Assembly (NCBI RefSeq): GCF_016654015.1 | Contig: NZ_JAEPWM010000001.1 | Span: forward strand, 1 to 64,000 | Direction of reading: 5' to 3' | Length of the DNA stretch: 64,000 nt | DNA from: Ramlibacter ginsenosidimutans | Lineage (GTDB): Bacteria; Pseudomonadota; Gammaproteobacteria; Burkholderiales; Burkholderiaceae_C | Part shown: positions 22,881-31,569 of the stretch, piece by piece | How the letters are laid out: each line of letters starts with the position of its first letter | How positions within the stretch are numbered: position 1 is the stretch's first letter | Notes under the pieces: model-generated | Databases searched by the model: none | Told to the model about the DNA's origin: nothing | Seen by the model: only the letters and a program-made list of their open reading frames with translations | Position numbers and translations under genes: made by a program

Positions 22881-23924
22881 TCAATCGCCGAACATCTTCT
22901 GCTTCAGCTCGCGGCGCTGCTGCGCCTCGAGCGACAGCGTCGCGGTCGGGCGCGCCAGCAGCCGGCCCACGCCGATCGGCTCGCCCGTCTCGTCGCAGTA
23001 GCCGTAGTCGCCGGCGTCGATGCGTGCGATGGACTGCTCGATCTTCTTGAGCAGCTTGCGCTCGCGGTCGCGCGTGCGCAGCTCCAGCGCGTGTTCTTCC
23101 TCGATGGTCGCGCGATCCGCGGGATCGGGAACGATCACGGTTTCCTCGCGCAGGTGCTCGGTCGTCTCGCCCGCGCTGTTCAGGATGTCCTGTTTGAGCT
23201 GCAGCAGCTTCAGGCGGAAGAACGCCATCTGCTTCTCGTTCATGTACTCCGAATCCGGCATGGCGAGCACTTCTTCGTCCGAGAGCTCCTCCGCGGACTT
23301 GGTCTTCCAATTGTTCGCCAGCTTCGGGTCCTTCTTGATGGCCACGACGGGCGGGGGCGTCAGTACGGATTGGGTTGCCATGGGGGTGTAGGTTGCCTTT
23401 GCACCTCCCCAGCGCTCCGGCACGGGGGCCGATGGGGGCGCGGTCCGCGGCGCGGCTGATGCCGGCTGGGGGACCCTGGCGCTCACCGGGCCCGGCTTGG
23501 CCTGGGCGCTTGCGAGGGGTGCGGGTGGAGGGGATGCCTTGGCGGGCGCGGCCTTGACTGGCGCGGTACTCGCATTGGCGGGGATCTTCTTCGCGGCCGC
23601 GACCACGGCCTTGGCGCCGCTCACGACGGCCTTCGCCACCGCGCCGACGACCTTGCCCGCTGCGCTCTTCGCGGCCTTGGGAGCCGTCTTCGCCGCCGCT
23701 TGCGCGGTCTTGGCGGGCGCGCTCTTCGCGGGGGTCTTGCCCTTCGCCGGCGGCTTCGCAGCCTTGGCGACGGGTTTCGTTGACTTCACGGGTGCCTTCT
23801 TCGCGGGAGTCTTCTTGGGCGCGGGCTTCGCCGCCTTGGCCGCGGGCTTGGCAGCCTTGGCCCTGGCGGGAGTCTTTGCCGCGGTCTTCCTGGCCTTGGC
23901 GGTCGCCTTGGGCTGAGCCTTCAC
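22881..23924 (-). CDS. dksA: DksA-type RNA polymerase-binding regulator with H1-like N-terminal tail
   Basis: The C-terminal 166 residues are a full DksA: coiled coil with the DxxDxA-type tip (DPADRAT), then the globular end [20 protein letters not shown]. Of the four zinc-finger cysteines only one remains, so this is a zinc-independent type. It is preceded by about 180 residues rich in Lys, Ala and Pro ([19 protein letters not shown]), resembling bacterial histone-H1-like tails. The chosen GTG at 23924 has an AGGAG seven bases upstream. An internal ATG (166-residue product) could give a canonical DksA alone. A TATAAAT at 24012-24018 may be its -10. Confidence 0.88.
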   Translation of the reverse strand: MKAQPKATAKARKTAAKTPARAKAAKPAAKAAKPAPKKTPAKKAPVKSTKPVAKAAKPPAKGKTPAKSAPAKTAQAAAKTAPKAAKSAAGKVVGAVAKAVVSGAKAVVAAAKKIPANASTAPVKAAPAKASPPPAPLASAQAKPGPVSARVPQPASAAPRTAPPSAPVPERWGGAKATYTPMATQSVLTPPPVVAIKKDPKLANNWKTKSAEELSDEEVLAMPDSEYMNEKQMAFFRLKLLQLKQDILNSAGETTEHLREETVIVPDPADRATIEEEHALELRTRDRERKLLKKIEQSIARIDAGDYGYCDETGEPIGVGRLLARPTATLSLEAQQRRELKQKMFGD

Positions 23925-24215
23925 TTCCCGTCTCCTCGCGTCGGCGCCGGCGGCCTGGGGTTCCCCCGCATTCCTGCCTTTTGTTGTAAGTGCAACGCCG
24001 TCATGACCGCGATTTATACCCTGAGTTAAGGGCTCTGCACGGCCGTGGACCTCCTTTTCATCAAAGCGCGCGGGCCCCACCCTGCTGACGGGGGAAGGCG
24101 TGAGTTGCGGAAGCGAGACAAACATGTCCGTGGGCGGCACGCGCAATGGCTGCAAAGGGCGCCAGACTAGTCTGCCGCCCCGTCCCCCCGGTTCAGACCG
24201 CGCCGCGCCGGCGCG

Positions 24216-25259
24216 TCAGACAAGGCACTGCTCGAGCCCCTGCAGGAAGATGTCGCGCGGCAGGTCGATGCCGATGAAGACCATCTTGCTCTGGCGGGCC
24301 TCGCCCTCGGCCCACTCCGGTCCGAGATCGCTTCCCATCAGCTGGTGCACCCCCTGGAAGATCACCTTGCGCGCGGTGCCCTTCATGTTCAGGACGCCCT
24401 TGTAGCGCAGCATGCGCGGGCCGTAGATGTTGACGATCGCCCCCAGGAAGTCTTCCAGCTTCAAGGGATCGAACGCGCGATCGGAGCGGAACACGAAGCT
24501 CTTGACGTCGTCGTCGTGGGCGTGGTGGTGCGGGTGGTCGCAGTGCTCGCCGTGCTCGTGGTCATGATCGTGGTCGTGGCCGTGCGCGTGGTCATGCTCG
24601 TCTTCCTTCAGGAAGTCCGGATCGATGTCCAGCTTCGCGTTCAGGTTGAAGCCGCGCAGGTCGAACACGTCCCGGATCGGCACGTCGCCGAAGTGCACGG
24701 CCTTCTGCGGCGCGCGCGGGTTCATGTGCTTCAGGCGATGCACCAGCGCTTCGACCTCGTCCTTCCCCACGAGGTCGGTCTTGCTGATGAAGATCTGGTC
24801 GGCGAAGCCCACCTGCCGGCGCGCTTCCTGGCGGTCGTCGAGCTGCTGCTCCGCGTGCTTTGCGTCCACCAGCGTGAGGATGGAATCGAGCAGGTAGCTT
24901 TCCGCGATCTCGTCGTCCATGAAGAAGGTCTGCGCCACCGGGCCGGGGTCGGCAAGGCCGGTGGTCTCGATGACGACGCGGTCGAAATCGAGCAGGCCCT
25001 TGCGCTTCTTCGCGGCGAGCAGTTGCAGGGCGGAACGCAGGTCCTCGCGGATCGTGCAGCAGATGCAGCCATTGCTCATCTGCACGATCTGCTCCTGCGT
25101 GTCGCTCACGAGGATGTCGTTGTCGATGTTCTCCTCGCCGAACTCGTTCTCGATGATGGCGATCTTCTGCCCGTGCGCTTCGCTCAGGACGCGCTTGAGC
25201 AGGGTCGTCTTGCCGGAACCGAGGAAGCCGGTGAGGATGGTGGCGGGGATGAGGCTCAT
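24216..25259 (-). CDS. COG0523 (CobW/YjiA-type) GTPase, putative metal chaperone
   Basis: G3E-family P-loop GTPase of 347 residues. Walker A GFLGSGKT is at 11-18, the metal-binding motif CICC at 64-67, and the NKxD-like segment is SKTDLVGKDE. Between the two domains is a His/Asp-rich loop (HDHAHGHDHDHDHEHG, then more His) that could bind zinc or another divalent metal. The CobW C-terminal domain follows. The ATG at 25259 gives the family N-terminus (MSLIPATILTGF). It is upstream of the zinc-independent dksA on the same strand, a pairing known from zinc-responsive loci in other bacteria. Confidence 0.9.
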   Translation of the reverse strand: MSLIPATILTGFLGSGKTTLLKRVLSEAHGQKIAIIENEFGEENIDNDILVSDTQEQIVQMSNGCICCTIREDLRSALQLLAAKKRKGLLDFDRVVIETTGLADPGPVAQTFFMDDEIAESYLLDSILTLVDAKHAEQQLDDRQEARRQVGFADQIFISKTDLVGKDEVEALVHRLKHMNPRAPQKAVHFGDVPIRDVFDLRGFNLNAKLDIDPDFLKEDEHDHAHGHDHDHDHEHGEHCDHPHHHAHDDDVKSFVFRSDRAFDPLKLEDFLGAIVNIYGPRMLRYKGVLNMKGTARKVIFQGVHQLMGSDLGPEWAEGEARQSKMVFIGIDLPRDIFLQGLEQCLV

Positions 25260-25267
25260 GATTTTCG

Positions 25268-25385
25268 GAGGGGTTAGGGGCCAGGGGCTGGGGCCTAGGG
25301 AATGCCAAAGTCTAGCCATCTGCCCGCTGTCCAGCGCCGTGCCGCCCGAATCCCCTCGTCGCGAGCCCCTAGCCCCTAGCCCCTA
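25268..25385. repeat. Inverted repeat family B, copy 2
   Basis: The left arm at 25268-25300 (GGGGTTAGGGGCCAGGGGCT) and the right arm at about 25361-25385 (AGCCCCTAGCCCCTAGCCCC) are complementary. The right arm begins at the stop codon of the rlmI-like gene, and the left arm ends just before the COG0523 GTPase start. The related copy is at 1500-1576. Confidence 0.7.
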
Positions 25386-26564
25386 CTTCCGCACCACCAC
25401 CAGTCCCTTGAGGTACTCGCCCTCCGGGAAAGCCAGCGTCATGGGATGGTCGGGGGCGGCGCCCAGTCGCTCGGCGATGTAGCCGTCGACGCCGGCGTCC
25501 GTCCCCGCCGACGCCACGATCTTGTGGAACAGGTCGGCCGAGATCCCGCCCGAGCACGAGAACGTGAACAGCAGGCCGCCCGGTGCGAGCAGCTTCAGTG
25601 CCAGCCGGTTGATGTCCTTGTAGGCACGCGCCGCGCGCTCGGCGTGCGCGGCGGACGGCGCCAGCTTGGGCGGGTCGAGCACGATGGCATCGAACACGCG
25701 CCCTTCTTCCCCGAAGCGCCTCAGGCTGGCGTTCACGTCCGCGTCGAGGAACTCCGCGCGCGCCGCATCGAACCCATTGAGTGCCACGTTGGCGCGGGCA
25801 CGCTCCAGTGCGGGCCCCGACGAATCGATCGACGTGACCTCGCCCGCGCCGCCCGTGAGCGCCGCCACGGTGAAGCCGCCCGAATAGCAATAGCAGTTCA
25901 GGACGCGCTGCGCACCGAAGCCCCGCACCCACGCTGCGAAGCGCGCCCGGCTGTCTCGCTGGTCCAGGTAGAAACCGGTCTTGTGCCCGGCCGCGATGTC
26001 GACGCCGAAGCGCCACGTGTGCTCGGTGATCGTGAGCTCGGTCGGCCCGCTGCCCCGCAGCCAGCCCGTGACTTCAGGCAGTCCCTCCAGCGCGCGCGCA
26101 TTCGCATCGGAGCGCTCGTACAGGCGCTGCAGCCCGGTGGCTTCGAGCAGGCCGTCGGCCAGCACCTTCTTCCAGCGCTCGGCGCCGGCGGACAGGAACT
26201 GCGCCACCAGCGTGTCGCCATACCGGTCCACGACGAAGCCAGGCAGACCGTCCGATTCCCCATGCACCAGGCGCACGCTGTCGCTCGCCGGGTTAAGCCG
26301 TTGTCTTAAGGCGACGGCCGCGACCAGCCGATCGTGCAAAAACCCGGGTTCGATGCGGTCCGCCTCGGCAAAACTCCACGCTCTCGCCCGAATTTTCGAT
26401 GCGGGGCTGTAGGCTGCCCACGCAAGGAAGCGGCCGTCGTGCGCCTCGACGCGGACCGTCTCGCCCGCATCGGCCCCTCCGCGCGCAATCGCGGAATCGA
26501 AGATCCATGGGTGGCGGCGCAGGAGCGAGCGCTCGCGCCCGGCGTGCAGGCGTATCACTTTCAT
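25383..26564 (-). CDS. Class I SAM-dependent rRNA (cytosine-C5) methyltransferase, RlmI-like
   Basis: 393 residues, like E. coli RlmI (396), which methylates C1962 of 23S rRNA. An N-terminal PUA-type domain (HPWIFDSAI) and a central EEHEE-like domain precede the Rossmann methyltransferase. That domain shows NCYCYSGGFTVAAL (SAM motif I) and the catalytic-loop DPPKLAP. The ATG at 26564 is the only start giving the conserved N-terminus. It is divergent from the DISM sensor gene. Confidence 0.88.
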   Translation of the reverse strand: MKVIRLHAGRERSLLRRHPWIFDSAIARGGADAGETVRVEAHDGRFLAWAAYSPASKIRARAWSFAEADRIEPGFLHDRLVAAVALRQRLNPASDSVRLVHGESDGLPGFVVDRYGDTLVAQFLSAGAERWKKVLADGLLEATGLQRLYERSDANARALEGLPEVTGWLRGSGPTELTITEHTWRFGVDIAAGHKTGFYLDQRDSRARFAAWVRGFGAQRVLNCYCYSGGFTVAALTGGAGEVTSIDSSGPALERARANVALNGFDAARAEFLDADVNASLRRFGEEGRVFDAIVLDPPKLAPSAAHAERAARAYKDINRLALKLLAPGGLLFTFSCSGGISADLFHKIVASAGTDAGVDGYIAERLGAAPDHPMTLAFPEGEYLKGLVVVRK

Positions 26565-26636
26565 GGGCCTATTGTCGGCGCGGCCGGAAACCGTAAGAAT
26601 GTGAAACAAGATATGGACGTCCAGGAGAACTCGTCG

Positions 26637-28379
26637 ATGGGTTGGATCGCTTGCCGCCGCAAGGTGGCCGCACTGCTGTTCCTGGCGCTGCTGGTGCTCG
26701 CCGGGCCGGCCGCTGCGCGCGCCGTCCTCCAGTTGAACTCCGGGGCGCAGCCGGTCTCGCTCGCGGACGCCGGCGATGCCTGGCTCGACGACAGCGGCAA
26801 GGCCACCGTGGAGGACGTCGCCAGGAACCCCAACCTGCGCTGGCACCACACGGCGGCCGACAACATCTACAAGCTCGCCGGTGGCAAGGCCCTCTGGATC
26901 CGCTTCACCGTGCCGCCCACCACGACCAACGAGCGCTGGTACCTCGAGGTGATCTATCCCGGCGTGGATCGGGTCGAAGTGTTCGTCAAGAACGCCGCCG
27001 GCGAATGGACCTCGCGCGTCGCCGGCGATTCCATTCCGGTGGCCAGCTGGCCGGTGCCGCACCGCCACCCGGTGATGCCGCTCGCGGTCTCCGCCACCGA
27101 GCCGCGCGTGCACTACCTGAAGATCGAGAACGGCACCATCTTCGGCGCACCCCTGGAGTTCGTCAGCGAGAATTACCTGGGCTACACCGAGCAGAGCGTC
27201 GCGCTCGGGCTCGGCGTGTACCTCGGCCTTGTCGTGCTTGCCGTGATCCTCGCGGGCATCGGCGGCGTGTCGCTGCAGGACAAGGGCTACTGGCTGTTCT
27301 CGATTTCCGCCGTGATGATGTGGCTGTGCCAGGCCACGCTGACCGGGCTGGCCGGCCTGTTCCTCTGGCCCAACTGGGCGTGGTGGAACAACATGGCGCC
27401 GCAGATCTCGCCGCTGTTCGCCATCGCCTCGCTGCAGGTGTTCTTCGCCGAAGTCGTGTCGCTGCGCGAACGCGGCCTGCGCATCTATCGCGCGCTCGTC
27501 GCGGGTGCGCTCGCCGCGTTCCCGCTCGCCATCTACCTGATGATCACGCCGGACGTGATGGAGCGGCTGAACCTGATCGTCCTGTACGTCTGCGGTGCCT
27601 CGATCGCCGGCCTCGCCGTCGTGGTGTGGGCCGCCATGCGCGGCGACCGCTACGCGCCCTGGCTGCTGCTCGGCTGCCTGCCGGTGGCCGTCGGCGCCGG
27701 CTTCCCGCTCGCGCGCGCCGCCGGTCTCATCCCGGTCAGCTTCATGACCCAGTACGGCATGCAGATCGTGATCGCGATCGAACTGCCGGTGCTGCTCATC
27801 GTGCTCGCCCTGCGCAGCCAGCACCGCCGCGAACACGTGCGACGGATCCAGGGCCTGGACCGCATCGACCCGGCCACCGGCCTGATCAACGCCGCGGTGT
27901 TCCACGAGCGGCTCGTGCGGCTCATCGCGCGCTCGCAGCGGCTCAAGTTCCGCAGCGCCATGCTGCTGGTCGACATCGGCAACATCGACCAGATCCGCCG
28001 GCAGTTCGACCCCGATTCGGCTCGCGAGCTGACGCTGCGCGTCGCCGGCCGCCTGCTGTCGGTGGCGCGCGAGATCGACACGGTCGCCCGCCTGTCCGAC
28101 CATCGCTTCGGTGTCCTGCTGGAAGGCCCGCTGCACGCGGACGAAGTCGCCGAAGCCGGTCCCCGCATCGTCGCGCGCTGCCTGATGCCCTTCAAGGGCC
28201 GGCCGCTGGAATGGTCCGCGCACGTTCGCGTGGCGCAGGCGCTGATCCCCATGGACGGCACCGACCCGTCGCAGTTGATCGGCCGGCTGGAAACGCTGCT
28301 CGCCAGCGCGCCGGCGGACAGCCGCCGTGCGGTCTTCACGCTGCCCCGCAGCAGCACGCCGGCTGCGCTGATGTCCTGA
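26637..28379 (+). CDS. 7TM-DISM sensor protein with degenerate GGDEF domain
   Basis: 580 residues. A signal peptide at about 8-29 precedes a periplasmic 7TMR-DISMED2-like domain (ALWIRFTVPPTTTNERWYLE). Seven hydrophobic helices span about 190-390, then a short linker and a GGDEF-like domain. The signature is replaced by SDHRF (LSDHRFGVLLEG) and the first Asp-containing strand survives (LLVDIGNIDQIR), so diguanylate cyclase activity is unlikely. The start at 26637 has AGGAG nine bases upstream; an ATG at 26613 lacks one. Confidence 0.85.
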   Translation: MGWIACRRKVAALLFLALLVLAGPAAARAVLQLNSGAQPVSLADAGDAWLDDSGKATVEDVARNPNLRWHHTAADNIYKLAGGKALWIRFTVPPTTTNERWYLEVIYPGVDRVEVFVKNAAGEWTSRVAGDSIPVASWPVPHRHPVMPLAVSATEPRVHYLKIENGTIFGAPLEFVSENYLGYTEQSVALGLGVYLGLVVLAVILAGIGGVSLQDKGYWLFSISAVMMWLCQATLTGLAGLFLWPNWAWWNNMAPQISPLFAIASLQVFFAEVVSLRERGLRIYRALVAGALAAFPLAIYLMITPDVMERLNLIVLYVCGASIAGLAVVVWAAMRGDRYAPWLLLGCLPVAVGAGFPLARAAGLIPVSFMTQYGMQIVIAIELPVLLIVLALRSQHRREHVRRIQGLDRIDPATGLINAAVFHERLVRLIARSQRLKFRSAMLLVDIGNIDQIRRQFDPDSARELTLRVAGRLLSVAREIDTVARLSDHRFGVLLEGPLHADEVAEAGPRIVARCLMPFKGRPLEWSAHVRVAQALIPMDGTDPSQLIGRLETLLASAPADSRRAVFTLPRSSTPAALMS

Positions 28380-28421
28380 GCCTGCGCCGCAGGATCTCCA
28401 GGGCCGCGATCGAACGACGCG

Positions 28422-29342
28422 CTACTTGCGCTTGGCGCGCGGATGCGCCGCGTCGTACGCCTTCGCGAGATGCTGGAAGTCCAGGCGCGTGTAGACCTGC
28501 GTCGTGCCGATGTTCGCGTGGCCCAGGAGCTCCTGCACCGCGCGCAGGTCGCCGCTCGATTGCAGCAGGTGGCTCGCGAACGAGTGGCGCAGCATGTGCG
28601 GGTGCACCGGCGTCGCGAGCCCCGCGCGCAGGCTGCGCTGCTTGAGGCGCTGCCAGATCGCCTGGGCGCTCAGCCGCCCGCCATTGCGGCCCAGGAACAG
28701 CGCGGGCTCGCCGGCATGCCGGCCCGCAGCGCGCTGGGCGCTCCACTCCTTCAGCGCCTGCAGCGCCTTGCCACCGACCGGCACCGTGCGGCGCTTGCTG
28801 CCCTTGCCCAGCACGTGGGCTTCGCCGGCCTGCGCGTCGATCCAGCCACGCGCTGCGGTGCTCGCCTGCACATCCAGGCCCACCAGTTCGCCCACGCGCA
28901 GGCCGCATCCGTACAGAAGTTCCACGATGGCGGCGTCCCGCGCCTCCATCCACGGATCCGCCCCGTCGCCGGTGTATTCCGCGAACTGCACTGCTTCGTC
29001 GACGCCCAGCGCCTTGGGCAGCGGCTTGGGCGCCTTGGGGGCGCGCACGTCCTGCACCGGATTGCTCTGCACCAGTCCTTCGCGTCCCAGCCAGGTGTAG
29101 AACCCGCGCCAGCCGGAGAGGATCAACGCGATGCCGCGACCCGAGCGGCCGCCCGAGTGCATCTGCGCCACCCAGCGACGGATGTGCGCGTTCTGCACCT
29201 GCAGCAAGCCGACGCGGGCCTGGGTGGCGTTCTCCGAGAGCTTCTGCAGGTCCAGCGCATAGAGTTCCACCGTGCGCGCGGCGAGGCGCTTTTCCACGCG
29301 CACGTGTTCGAGGTAGCGCTCGACCAGTGCGACGTCGTCCAT
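28422..29342 (-). CDS. xerC: Tyrosine recombinase XerC
   Basis: Site-specific recombinase (306 residues) that with XerD resolves chromosome dimers at dif. A SAM-like N-terminal domain is followed by the catalytic domain with R149 (GCGLRVGEL), the GKGSKRR hairpin, H249 and R252 (HPHMLRHSF), H275 (LLGHANIGTT) and nucleophile Y284. The ATG at 29342 is five bases after the DUF484 stop. The grouping dapF-DUF484-xerC is the same as in many gamma- and betaproteobacteria, where these genes form one operon. Confidence 0.94.
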   Translation of the reverse strand: MDDVALVERYLEHVRVEKRLAARTVELYALDLQKLSENATQARVGLLQVQNAHIRRWVAQMHSGGRSGRGIALILSGWRGFYTWLGREGLVQSNPVQDVRAPKAPKPLPKALGVDEAVQFAEYTGDGADPWMEARDAAIVELLYGCGLRVGELVGLDVQASTAARGWIDAQAGEAHVLGKGSKRRTVPVGGKALQALKEWSAQRAAGRHAGEPALFLGRNGGRLSAQAIWQRLKQRSLRAGLATPVHPHMLRHSFASHLLQSSGDLRAVQELLGHANIGTTQVYTRLDFQHLAKAYDAAHPRAKRK

Positions 29343-29347
29343 GCGCT

Positions 29348-30040
29348 TCAGCGGGGGCGCAGGCGGGACAGCGCGGCGCTGGCGAGTTCGGCGATGCGCT
29401 CGAGGAAGTCGGTGGCGAAGCCGGCCTGGAAGCGCTGCGGATCCGGCGAGGCCAGCACCAGCATGCCGAAGGCCGGGCCGGCGCCGTTCGCTGCGCCCGG
29501 GCGCAGCGCGATCAGCGCGATCGACATCGCCGTGTCCGGATCTTCCAGCCAGCCCACCGCCTCGATGCCGGTGGCCATGCCGCAATACGGCTGCGCGAGC
29601 GAGGAGGCGAAGCTCTTGGCGTCCTCGCTCACGCCCTGCGCGAAGGGCTCGTTGGCGTAGCGCGCGTCCACGTCCCAGACCTTCAGGGCCACCTGCGGGA
29701 CGAGGAACTGCGACTGCAATTCGGCGGCCAGCGTGGCCGGCAGCGCGCGCGTGGACTGCACCAGCAGCAGCGACTGGGCCCAGCGGTGCACGCGGTCGGA
29801 GATCACCATGTTCTCGTTGCCGTGCCGCACCATGTCCATGATGCGGTGCTCCAGCGCCTTGATCTTTTCGCGCAGCATCTCGGCCTGCCGCTCCTGCAGG
29901 CTCACCGCGCGATTGCCATGCGGGCTGGTGAGCAGTACCGAGGCGAGCAGTTGCGCGTGCCGCTCGAAGAAGTCGGGGCTGTTCGCCAGGTAGTTGGCGA
30001 TGTCGTCTTCGGTGATCGGGTTCATCTGTGGGGGGCCCAT
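29348..30040 (-). CDS. DUF484 family protein
   Basis: About 230 residues; GAF-like uncharacterised family found between dapF and xerC in many proteobacteria. The N-terminus NPITEDDIANYLANSPDFF and the downstream basic coiled-coil region are characteristic. Start choice is open: the ATG at 30040 has an AGGA six bases upstream, the ATG at 30046 would overlap the dapF stop by four bases, and the ATG at 30025 starts at the conserved core. Function unknown. Confidence 0.85.
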   Translation of the reverse strand: MGPPQMNPITEDDIANYLANSPDFFERHAQLLASVLLTSPHGNRAVSLQERQAEMLREKIKALEHRIMDMVRHGNENMVISDRVHRWAQSLLLVQSTRALPATLAAELQSQFLVPQVALKVWDVDARYANEPFAQGVSEDAKSFASSLAQPYCGMATGIEAVGWLEDPDTAMSIALIALRPGAANGAGPAFGMLVLASPDPQRFQAGFATDFLERIAELASAALSRLRPR

Positions 30041-30042
30041 CC

Positions 30043-30912
30043 TCATTCCTGCAATTCGATTTCGCCTTCGAAGACCGTCACCGCCGGTCCCGTCATGAAC
30101 ACCGGGGCATCGCCGCCGGCCCATTCGATGGTGAGCTTGCCGCCGCGGGTCTCCACGTCGACCCGTGCGTCGAGCTTGCCCAGCCGGATGCCCGCCACGA
30201 CCGCGGCGCAGGCGCCGGTGCCGCAGGCGAGCGTCTCGCCGGCGCCGCGCTCCCACACGCGCAGCCGGATATGGCTGCGGTCCTGGATCTCCATGAAGCC
30301 GGCGTTCACCCGCTTGGGAAAGCGCGAGTGCCGCTCAATGAGCGGACCCTGCTGCGCCACCGGCGCGTGGTCCGCGTCGGCGACTTCCTGCACCGCGTGC
30401 GGATTGCCCATGGACAGCACCGCCACGGCGACGATCTGCGACTCGGCATAGGTCCCGAGCGCCAGGTGCCATTTCAGCCAGTTGCCATCCTTGTGCGGGC
30501 TGAGCCCCGCGGCCACGAAAGGCACCTGCTCCAGCGCGAACACCGGCTGGCCCATGTCCACGGTGACCCGGCCATCCGGGTTCAGCCGCGGCTCGATCAC
30601 GCCCGAGAGCGTCTGGACGCGGATGCGGTCGCCCTGGGCCAGGCCCTTGTCGGCGACGTAACGTGCGAAGCAGCGCGCTCCATTGCCGCACTGCTCCACC
30701 TCGCCGCCGTCGGCGTTGTGGATCACGTACTCGAAGTCGACGCCGGGCGCCGGCGAAGGCCGCACCGACAGCACCTGGTCGGCGCCGACGCCGAAGTGCC
30801 GATCGGCGAGCTGCCGGTACTGCGCGGGCGTGAGGTTCAGGCGCTGGCGCGTTTCATCGAGCACGACGAAATCGTTGCCCGCTCCCTGCATCTTGGTGAA
30901 ACGGATGCGCAT
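30043..30912 (-). CDS. dapF: Diaminopimelate epimerase
   Basis: PLP-independent racemase (289 residues) that converts LL- to meso-diaminopimelate, supplying MurE and lysine synthesis. The two catalytic cysteines are C75 (CGNGARC) and C230 (CGTGACA), and the N-terminal [15 protein letters not shown] is diagnostic. The ATG at 30912 fits the family start; the longer upstream frame overlaps the isomerase gene. It provides the meso-DAP that the murE DNPR motif calls for. Confidence 0.96.
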   Translation of the reverse strand: MRIRFTKMQGAGNDFVVLDETRQRLNLTPAQYRQLADRHFGVGADQVLSVRPSPAPGVDFEYVIHNADGGEVEQCGNGARCFARYVADKGLAQGDRIRVQTLSGVIEPRLNPDGRVTVDMGQPVFALEQVPFVAAGLSPHKDGNWLKWHLALGTYAESQIVAVAVLSMGNPHAVQEVADADHAPVAQQGPLIERHSRFPKRVNAGFMEIQDRSHIRLRVWERGAGETLACGTGACAAVVAGIRLGKLDARVDVETRGGKLTIEWAGGDAPVFMTGPAVTVFEGEIELQE

Positions 30913-30919
30913 GCCCGGA

Positions 30920-31552
30920 TTATCCGCGCAGGCGGTCCAGATAGCGATCCACGAAGAACAAGCGGTCCTGCCCCCACCAGCGCTCAGGGTGCCCGCGCAC
31001 GATGAAGGTCGGCGCGCCGAACACGCCCAGCCGCACCGCCTCCTCGCTGAAGGCATCGTATTCCCGCTGCACCGAGGCCGAACGCTCCAGCGCCTGCAAG
31101 GCGACGCCGTCGTAGCCGTTCTCGTCGGCCACCGCGATGCGCACCTGGGCCTGCGAGGTGTCGCGCTCCTCCGCCCACAATGCGCGCAGCAGCGCATGCG
31201 ACAGCACGAAGGCGTCCAGCCCCTGCTGCTGCGCGGCGATCACCATCCAGCCCGCGTACTTGTTCCAGTCCGGATCCTGCGGCATGGACTGCGGGTAGTG
31301 CTTCGGCTCCAGCGTCAGCGGCATGCCCAGGTAGTCGCGCCAGCGGGCCAGCTCCTCCGCGTGGTAGCTGCGGCGCGCGGGCGGCCGCGTGCGGATGGGG
31401 ATGCCACCGGTCTGCACCACCACCGCCTGGAAGTCGTAGGGCTTCAACACCAGCTTGACCTTGTGACGGCGCACCACGTCCTGCAGCTGCGGACCGGCAA
31501 AATAGGCCCAGGGCGATGACAGGCTGTAATAGCAGTCCAGTTGAATCGTCAT
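30920..31552 (-). CDS. DsbA-family oxidoreductase, 2-hydroxychromene-2-carboxylate isomerase-like
   Basis: 210 residues with a thioredoxin/GST-kappa fold. The N-terminus [18 protein letters not shown] has the SSPW motif in place of a CxxC active site, typical of glutathione-dependent isomerases such as NahD. The C-terminal [23 protein letters not shown] is characteristic. Genuine naphthalene-pathway genes are absent nearby, so the real substrate is unknown. The ATG at 31552 gives the family start; the gene ends seven bases before dapF. Confidence 0.82.
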   Translation of the reverse strand: MTIQLDCYYSLSSPWAYFAGPQLQDVVRRHKVKLVLKPYDFQAVVVQTGGIPIRTRPPARRSYHAEELARWRDYLGMPLTLEPKHYPQSMPQDPDWNKYAGWMVIAAQQQGLDAFVLSHALLRALWAEERDTSQAQVRIAVADENGYDGVALQALERSASVQREYDAFSEEAVRLGVFGAPTFIVRGHPERWWGQDRLFFVDRYLDRLRG

Positions 31553-31569
31553 CCGCGGATTATCGACTC

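Noticed and set aside
24012..24018. A sigma70 promoter for dksA built on TATAAAT
   Set aside because: The -10-like heptamer is good but no acceptable -35 hexamer lies 16-18 bases upstream, so it is mentioned only under dksA.
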